Source: Craspedostauros australis (Eukaryota > Bacillariophyta > Bacillariophyceae > Mastogloiales > Achnanthaceae). From it: 64,000 bases of DNA. Shown here one piece after another: positions 53,483-63,200 of this stretch (its first letter is position 1; each line of letters starts with the position of its first letter). The stretch lies in NCBI GenBank assembly GCA_026770025.1, contig JAMXDE010000073.1:103890-167889 (forward strand). Reading direction: 5' to 3'. Below the pieces are notes generated by a model. It had not been told where the DNA came from. It worked only from the letters and a program-made list of their open reading frames with translations, and searched no databases. Made by a program: the position numbers and the translations under genes.

Positions 53483-53670
53483 GGTATCGACTCATACAGA
53501 GATACTCAAGGTATCTGAATTGGTTACCTTGTGTTTGGTACATGTATCCAATTTTGGTTTGATGTTGTCTTGGATCCACGATGACGCAAATCGTGTGCGG
53601 CAGAAGTTCCCCCGTTGGCTTCACACACACCACAATCGTCGTCATCATCATTGTCACCATCAACAGCATC

Positions 53671-54198
53671 TAATAGAGCTAAACTAGTAACCACCTTAGC
53701 GAGAGAGACTACGAATCATCCGACTCGTAGGCATTCCAGTAGATCGAACGGACACTTCGCCGAACCCCACGTTTGGAGACAGATCCAGAACCTTGAAGCG
53801 GATCTTCGGAATTCGTGTCAAGGAACCAATGGGGTTCCGATAACCAAGTTTCTGACACCCGCCGTCGCCAAAACACCGACGCACGGAACCAAAGCCACAA
53901 CTACGGGCATCATCGCCCATTGTCTCTCACAGAACCCAGACGACGGATCTCGACCCACGGTACTCGGGCTACACAACCCACACGCATTGTCAAACAGGAC
54001 ACCACAGGAGATTCCCCTCGAAGAGAAGAACCATAGCACTAATCTCATAATCCGCACGTTTCTTCACCATCTACCAGTATTCTAAATTGACTACTTGTGG
54101 AACAGAAGACTCTCGTCCGGATCGCTTGCCAGTCAAGCCTCTGCCTACAGCTAAAGAACAGCCAACAAGACAACAGCCATTACGTTTGGGCTCTATTA
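53671..54198 (+). repeat. 5' LTR of right Copia-B (528 bp)
   Basis: Inverted ends TAATAGAGC / GCTCTATTA. Same length as the left copy (1211-1738) with several base differences. Confidence 0.87.
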
Positions 54199-54210
54199 GA
54201 TTAACAGTCG
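54199..54210 (+). promoter_or_regulatory. Primer-binding site of right Copia-B, half-tRNA-Asn type
   Basis: GATTAACAGTCG directly after the LTR; its complement CGACTGTTAATC contains the tRNA-Asn(GUU) anticodon loop CTGTTAA. Identical in the left copy. Confidence 0.65.
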
Positions 54211-54243
54211 CAAAAGATTGTCAAGCTCTTAGACCTCTGCAAG

Positions 54244-57200
54244 ATGACCGTCACCAACCGCCTCCAACTCTCCAACCGGCCACCTCCCAAGAGGAGCCCA
54301 GGAGACAGGACCGAAGCCTTCGAGACCCTTCCCGCGGACCCGAAGGACCCAAGCCTCTCTGCCATCCTTGATGGCACGCCAGGCTACCCCACGACTGGGC
54401 CGTCTTCGCTCTCCTTCGTGGACATCGGAGTCGACTTCATCGAGGTCACCTTCCAACACCCCATCATCGTGGACGCATGGAATCGAAAGGAAAGAACCAA
54501 CGAAGCCGAAATCGTGCGCCACGTCCACAAGACTACCTGGAACGCGTTCACGGAACTCAAGCAAGAGTTCCGGATCAGCATCGAAACCGCCATGATCTTT
54601 GATCTCTTTCCAGCCAAGACCCTCGCAGAAGAGAAGACCATCTCCCAACTGCTGGTCACCATCCATGAAGAAGCCACCGACATGAACCCGGCATTAATCA
54701 TGTTCAACCTCAAGCACCCGGACGACGTTGCAAGGAACTACGAGACAGGACTCCTCATCTACCACATCGGAGAATGGATCAGATCCATCGAAGTTGAAGA
54801 GGAATCCACCCTCGAATCCACCCTTGACGCGATGTTCACCGACACGGACACCACCGCCAAAGCCATGGCAGACTTCAACCGTTCCGAACGATGCGGCAAA
54901 CGCCACCACAACCAAGCTTGGTTGAATGCCATCGGGGAACACAAGAAGGCACTCTCCAACGCATCCGCGACCAGCATCTCATCTGGGTCAGAAGCATCTA
55001 CCCATAGAACCGGACGCGACAACGACAGCCACCAAGGAGGAACCCCATCTGGGCTCTCCCTCATGCTTGGTGGGAACACAACGCACCGTACCCCACCTAA
55101 CTTCCAGAACGAAACCCAACTCTCCAGCATCGCCAAGCAAGGATCACAAAACACGTCACCAGTGATCATCGACACCCGCGGTACCACTCCGCCTAACGAA
55201 GACCCCAAACCAGGCACTGACTACGACCAACACCCTGGTAACGACGAAACCGTAAACGTACCCGACAACCGCGGCCCCACAGGACGGAACCGACTCTTCC
55301 CCAACGTAGACCCTGCGACGATCGGCGATTACAACCGCAACCCAACCGGCGCCAAGGTAGTAACCTTCGCCCCCGAAACGACCGCCGGAGGCCCAGGAGG
55401 TACCAACGCACCCCGGATGAACTACCCAGAGAACGACGGGAACCGCCCACCCCACGATCGGAACCCGCATCCCTACCACGGTTCTGCGGATACACCAGCC
55501 TCACACGGCATGGGTAACTATCGAGACGACAACGGGCACGAACCCGTGAACCGAAACCCTGCCGGCAACCCACCCGCAAACCATGGGACAAACCGCCCGC
55601 ACCGTGACAACCATGGACCGCCAATTAACCATGGACACAACGACGATAACCCGTATGGGCATCCCCCTAACATGGGAAACCAATTCCCTCATGGCCCACC
55701 GCTTCCGATGTACCACGGAACTCACCCAGGAGGATTCCCGCCCATTGGAATCCCTATCCCCATGGGCCATTTTCCCCATGGAGCCGGAGGTTTTCCAATG
55801 CCGCAAGGAGCCTTCACCCCTGTTGGACCCCCTCACCCCGGGTATCCACCACGACCACCCGCGTATGGGTACCGCCCAACCGATCCCAATGGAGGTTTCG
55901 GAAGACATGACCCTCGCAACATGGGCCCGAACACCCCACACGGGCGACACGAACCCGGGTATGCACCCCATCGAGGATCCACCCGCAGCGAACCACCGGT
56001 CGCCCAGGCCAAGCTAACGAAGCGACGCCCCATCCCTGACTCCGTCAAATTCACGAGTGATGCGGCATCCTTCCAAGTGGTGAAACACCAAATCCATGCC
56101 CACCTCCTTGGAAACGACATGGCGTACCTGATCAACGACCAGTTCCGGCACCGATACCATTCCCAAGGAATCCACGCGATCAAGGACCACATCGACCCGG
56201 TGACAGGAGTGCCAACTACCACCTCGCCAGAACAGGTCGCGAGCGACGTCAGGACCCTATTCGCGGGACTATACTCCGTCTTCGCCGGCGGCCCAGCACA
56301 TGGACTCGCCACCAGAGGACTCCTCACCGAGGACGGTATCCTATTCTGGAATGAACTCCTCAATACCTACGATAACGACTGGATCAGAGGAATGGAGGTC
56401 GACTCTCTGATGAAGAGAGTACACGACTTCAACCCCAGCAGACAGGACCTGGGATCCTACGTAAAGGAAATCCAGGATATATTCGCGAACGTGAATTTCC
56501 TGGCGACCAACCCGGATCAACAAGTCTCCGACGCGCAACAACGCCGTACGCTCCTTAACCACCTCATCGGTTGCGACGACATCAACGTTCGCACCATGGT
56601 CCGGAGCATCGAGCGAAGCCTGGACATGCAGTCGATGGGAGCCACCTGCATGTACCTCATCTCCGAGTCCGCCAGGGACAATGCGGTAGCCAACAACCAA
56701 CGGGGATCAAGATCCGGCAAACGCAGGATCTTCAAGGCAACCGCCGAAGCCAACCAAGACCAAGGTGAATCCAACACCGAGATGGTCATCAATGCCATCT
56801 CGAAGAAACTACAGGAGGATCCCACCTTCATCTCACAAGAAGTATTCGATGGACTACCCGAAAAGGTCCGCCGAGTGATCATGAAACTCCGCAGCTCCCT
56901 CCGCTGGGCCCGCCGCAACAACGACCGGAACGGATCCGGATTCACCCGCGTCGAGAGCAAGAAGGAGCAGGATGACAACCAACCACCTGCCAGCGTGAAG
57001 CCCCCAGACAAAGGGGAGGAAACCAAGCCACACAAACAGTATGGAGGTGTCACCCACGCGAACCTGGCCAGGTACACCACAGGATCCACCGAGGGATCCG
57101 ATTCCCAGGACGAGGATGGATCGGACCTATCCTCGATTGACGCTTCGGAGCTTGCCAAGTTCCTGGTGGATTATGGAGGACACGAGGAGAACGGCGACGA

Positions 57201-60200
57201 CCGGCTCGTGAAGATGATCACGATGAGTGATTCATCTGACGCCACCATCCCCGTCGACCCACCAGAATCCAACCAACACCAGTCAGTACCCGAACAGCTG
57301 ATCAACCTGGCGACCTTCTCACCGCAAACATACGCGGTATGTGACGGAGGCGCACAATGCTGCGTTATCGGGAACAAGGACCGGGTCTGGAAGATTGACT
57401 ACGTCTACCCGCACCGGACGTACAACATCGTCGGTGCCGTGGCCAGCACGATGAGGAAGAACAACCTCGCGGTGGTAGACGCAAGTATAAAGGCCAGAAC
57501 CAGGGAAGGCAACGAAGTGATCCTCCGGATCTACGAAGCCGCTCTGAACGTCGACAGTCGGGTGACGCTGCTATCCGACCACCAAATTCGGGCTAGTGGA
57601 ACCGTCCTCGATACGGTTTCGTCGGAACACCGGGCATCGTTCGCGACACCAGGCACAGGCCGACAATGCCTAATGCCCGACGAAGACACGACGATCAACT
57701 TGGAGATGCGAGACGCGCTGATGACATTCGACGTCTTCCCCATCATGGAGGACGATGGGGATCTGCCCACCTATGACATCACCCCAAAGCAAGGATGGAA
57801 CCCTTCGGATCACCAAGGAGGACACGTATGCAACGTGCCCATGGGTTGCTACCTTACCAGGGACCCAATCGGAGGAGATAAGGTAGTCAACTGGAATGAC
57901 CAACCTGATGCACCGCATGACGCTGGAGCGATGGATTCAAGCGCCCACAACGCATCGAAAGATCCTATGGAACCCGGGACACGCCAACCCAAGGACGGTA
58001 TCCCGGATATTCCCATGGAAGGACGAGAACCCATGGAACCCAACGCCCGTCACCCAGTCGAGCACGGCGCAGGAGAGCCCAACCGTGTACACGAGGAGTA
58101 CCCCAAGGTGGACGCATTCCTTGATACTCTGAGTCTCGAGGAGCTCATCGGAATGTCACATGCAATTGACACGGTAACGTTCGCGAAATCGGCTGCCGAC
58201 ACGGCCATCTCGATCCAAGGCACCCTTTTCGACATGGTGGACAATCTCTCCGCGGAAGACATCGACCACCTATACAGGGAGCTGGGCATCGATCGCGAAG
58301 CCAACGCGATAGGAAGGGACAAAAAGGGATACACCGAGTCAACCAACGTTCCATCGACCAAGGTGTCAGATCCGGATGACGAGGCAGACAGCGTCATCTC
58401 ATCTTTACACTCGGTAGGATCTGAACCGGCGTTCCAGAGAAATCGGGAAACATTTCGCATCCCCAACGAAATCGGCGTGACCAAGGCAACACGTGTTGAC
58501 GCCCTCCGAGGAGACCCGCGAGACGCACCTGAATACCACAGGCACACCAAGGGCGAGAACCCCGCTGGGATTGATGATCCGGGAAAGGATAATCCCATGG
58601 ACACCATGGACCGACACCCTGCGGAAGCTATGACCGAATACAGCCACCAGGGGTTCCCTTTCCGAGCCAAATGGAAGTCCATCGATCTTCACAAGATCCG
58701 ACCATACCTTGGGTACCTGCCCACGCACGTGATCAAGCAGACCCTCGCCAGAACCACACAACTCATGCGGGCAGTGATCACTTACCCTATGCGAAGGCAC
58801 AAGAAGTCCAGATTCGAGTGGATGCGACGACAACGAATCCGGGAGATCGTGGCGACGGACACCATATTCTCCAACGTCAAGTCTTTTGGAGACGGATACT
58901 CCATGGCGCAAATCTTCTACGGGACATCCTCCCACATGATCAACGCATATGGCCTGAAGAAGAAGGAAGGAGTTTTCGTCGCCTTCCAGGATTTCATCAG
59001 GACAGAGGGAGCACCATGGGCCTTCCACAGCGACAACGCGAAGGAACAGACCGGAGAGAAGGTCCTCAAGCTTCTTAGGGACCTCCACATCAAATCAAGG
59101 TTGACAGAACCGCACAACCAGCAACAGAACCCGGCCGAGCACAACGCCATCCTGTACATGAAGCGATGTGTCACGACACTCATTGACCGGACAGGGGCAC
59201 CGCCAAAAGCATGGTTCCACGCTTTCCGATACATGTGCTACGTGCACAACCATACATCAGACCCGTCCCTACGATACGCAATCCCGTACACCGTACGACA
59301 CGGAGAGACCGTCGACATCTCTGCGCTCTTGACCTTCCAATTCTACGAGAAGATCTTGTACCATGACCCCAACGCCACCTTCCCAAACTCGAAGGAGAAG
59401 TCAGGATACTGGCTCGGCGTGGCAGAGTCCCATGGGGATTTCCTCACATACCACGTGCTGGATGACGAATCTCGACGCGTGCTGGTACGAAGCGTGGTCC
59501 GCCCCTTCAGGAAGGGTATAAACAACAACAGGCGTGTCACCTTCGACCAAGACATGGACCCCGAGGCGGATAACCCCAGCACACGGACCCCGCTGGAACT
59601 GTCCGGTACCCCACAAGGATGGAAGACCAAGATCCCACCTAAAAGAGGGTATGCAGCGACGGCCAAGACGACACACCCGCGGGCATGGGAGAACAAGACC
59701 GACAAACTGACGCGACCCACCGGGATCCCTGATTCAGGGGAGGCACGGAACACAGGACCCGTCACCCGATCCCAAACGCTAACCAAACGGACAGCGAAGG
59801 CACACACGACGCGTGCCACCGAGAAGGACAATCCGCGAACGAGCCCCGATGCGCCAGACAGGGGAGACTCTGACCCAGGGTCTTCGTATCTTCCGTGTTC
59901 GTCGGGACCACCATCATACCAACGCATGGATGACGGCCCCGAAGAAAGGGGAGGGAATAAGAGGACCAAGCAAAACAAACGATCTGTTTTGTCAACAGGT
60001 ACCAGGAAAGGCATCCCATGGAAGAACATCGTCCATGGAACGATCAGATCCATAATCCAGACCATCGCAGCGGATCCAGTCACGACAGGCGTGAACACTG
60101 CGCCACCGCAAAGGGTACCCACCCTAACAAACCACCCAGGGAACCCGAGGCAGAACCCACCAGGGTGCAACACGAACATTCCATGGGACACGACATCCAT

Positions 60201-63200
60201 CTCTTTTGCCTGCAATCTCACGGCAACAGAAGTCAACCAACTCGCATACCTGGCCCAATGTGACCAGTACACCGAAAGAGACAACTTCATCCTCGATGGA
60301 AGGAACCTCAACTGGAAGGCAAAGGGAATCACTCGTCACCACCACGAGACACGAGAGGACGGGACCACCGAAGCAATCCTAGAGATCCTATGGATGAACG
60401 GAACGCGATCATGGTGCAGGATGGGAGACCTGAGGGCCCAACAGCCGGACATCATCATCGAATACACCGAGCAGAACCGCCTACAGGACCAGAAAGGGTT
60501 CGAATGGGTGGAACTCCACAGAGCAAGGAACCAGCACATGCGATCAATGCTAGCCACCAAACTGGCAAACCACCGCCCAGGAAACAAGTACAAGTTCGGC
60601 ACCCTGGTACCCAACAGCCTGAAACACGCCATGGCTATCGACAGGCTCAACGGAAACGGACTCTGGAGCGAAGCCATCAACAAGGAACTGGACCAGATCA
60701 AACGATTGGGGACCTTCAGACAACCAAGACCGAACGAAGCACTCGATGGGTACACCAAGATCCCATACCACATCGTCTACGACGTGAAGTTCGACCTACG
60801 TCGAAAGGCGAGACTGGTGGCAAACGGGAACAAGACATCCCCACCAACAGAAGACGTATACTCAGGGGTGGTAGCATCAGACACCATCCGAATCGCCTTC
60901 GCCATCGCAGCAGCCAACGGACTGAGAGCATACGCTGGCGACGTAGGGAACGCGTTCCTATACGCCGACACCCTCGAGAAATGCTACATCCGAGCAGGCC
61001 CTGAATTTGGCGACCTCGAAGGCAAACCCCTCATCATCCAAAAGGGACTCTACGGCCTGAGGACATCAAGTGCGAGGTTCCACGAACACTTCGCAGACAC
61101 CCTTCGAACCATGGGATTCCTACCCTCCAAGGCCGACAATGACATCTACACCCGAGAAGCCGACGACCACTACGAGATGATCACCACATACGTGGATGAC
61201 GTACTGGTCTTCAGTAAAGACCCCATCCCAATCATCGATGACCTCAAGAAACGATACACCATGAAACAATGCGGTGACCCAGAGTACTACCTTGGCGGGA
61301 ACATCGTCGACCTCCCCAAGAACTGGAAGGACAGGGGAGTCAACATCGGACTCTCTGCCCAGACGTATATCGGAAACGTCATCAAACGAGTGGAGCAACT
61401 AGTAGGGAAGACAATCCCAAAGGCATCCACCCCCATGGTAGAAGCATGCCACCCGGAAAGCGACACCTCGGACTTCACAAGCGCTGAAGACGCCAGGACC
61501 TACCGATCGATACTGGGTTGCCTCAATTGGGTCGTGACCCTCAGGAGGCTGGACATCCAATACGCCACGACGACGATGGCACGGTTCGCCATGGCACCAA
61601 GGGAAGGACATCTCCTGACCATCCAACGTATCATTGGATACCTCAAAGGTCGAGAAAGGGGAGCCATCCTCTGCGACCCCAACCCAGTGGACCACACGAA
61701 CATCGACACCACCCTCTCAAGCCACTGGAGAGAATTCTACCCTACCGCATCAGAGGTCACCCCCGTATCAGTACCAACACCAAAAGGGAAACCGGTCCAA
61801 ATCACGTGTTACGTGGACGCCGACCATGGCCATGACCAGGTCACACGGAAATCAATGACGGGCGTGGTTCTACTGATCAACAACACCATCGTCAAAACCA
61901 TCTGCAAGCGACAAAACACAGTGGAGACATCAACCTACGGATCCGAATTGGTAGCCGCCAGGATAGCTACCGAGGCGGTCACAGGTCTGCGCTACATGCT
62001 GAGAGACCTCGGAGTTCCCATCGACGGACCCGCAATCATGCTCGGAGACAACAAAGCAGTGGTACTCAATACCACGGTTCCATCCTCAACGCTGAAGAAG
62101 AAACACTGCTCATTGGCCTTCCACCAAATCCGGGAATGCATCGCCGCTGGAATCATCGTGTTCGCCCACATTGCGTCAGTCGACAACATTGCCGACATAC
62201 TCACCAAGCCCCTTTCCAAAACACCATTCCACCACATCACGTCGAGAACGATATTCCGGAACTCAATCCATGAGTCCGGATACCACAGCGAAACCATATC
62301 ACAAGCCATAACAAAGAACAGGACGACCAGAGCAGACGATGATCCCGATATAATGGCCACGGAAACGCAAGAACCATCACCACCGAAGGAAGAACACACT
62401 ATGAGCGTGAACATGGCAAGGTACCAACAGACCTCCATGAAGTACAGTCCGACTTCAAAAACCCTTCGGCTAACCAGAACCCAACGAGAACCGAACCCCC
62501 TCGAAACGGCACAAAGGAAATCACCCAGAACCATCAAGCGCACCAAGAGCACACCGGCCTCGCCCAACCGCCAACAGACGCGAAATTCCAGTGTCGTATA
62601 CGACATGACCGACAACCGTACCACGAATCAGAACCACGGGCCAGCCGGCGCGCCAACCGACAAATTCTTGATCCGGCGTGGCGACACACCACCATCAGCC
62701 CTCACCGACGAATTCAGTACATTCTCGAGTATCAACCCCTCATGTGGAAGCGACGTCCTCTACTACCCAAGAGACATGCTGGAGACAGGACCCATCATGC
62801 CAAGGAACCAATCACACGTCGCCACAGCGACCAAATTCCGGAAACCGCCACCTGGAGCCACCATGCCAGCCATCGAAGAAGATAACTGTGAAACTTCCTT
62901 CCACACGGGCCTGACACCTCGGGTTTTCGTCACACCTGAGCACGAAACGTACAGGTGTGACATGTTGATTGCCGACCTCCAAGAAGACCTGGCACGAAAC
63001 GCGACCGCACCCTCTATCGCATTCCGCGACATGAACATGCCCTCACCACAAAAACGGAGCCGCCACAACCAGGACCCCGGACACAACCTCTCCCCATTCC
63101 AGACGAGGACACGCAAGATGACATTCCCAAAGTACACCCCGTTCTACGATGGCATTCAATGCCCCGTCCCCGGATCCAGGGTGCTATATCCCGCAGGAAA

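Larger units (their letters stand above)
1739..53670. repeat. Tandem array of four ~11.2-kb host segments (U1-U4), each carrying a Copia-A element
   Basis: The same gene order recurs four times. Distances between the Copia-A left LTR starts are 12,135, 19,597 and 11,288 bp. Removing the 8.4-kb LINE with its duplicated target from the middle interval leaves about 11.2 kb, and removing the 604-bp element from the first leaves about 11.5 kb. Unit starts are placed here at the end of ORF-A: U1 1739-13203, U2 13204-25177, U3 25178-44774, U4 44775-53670. Both outer edges are cut by Copia-B, so the original copy number is unknown. Confidence 0.9.

Noticed and set aside
55193-57158. Minus-strand ORFs antisense to Copia-B gag
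   Set aside because: Shadows of the biased gag composition; no recognisable domain.
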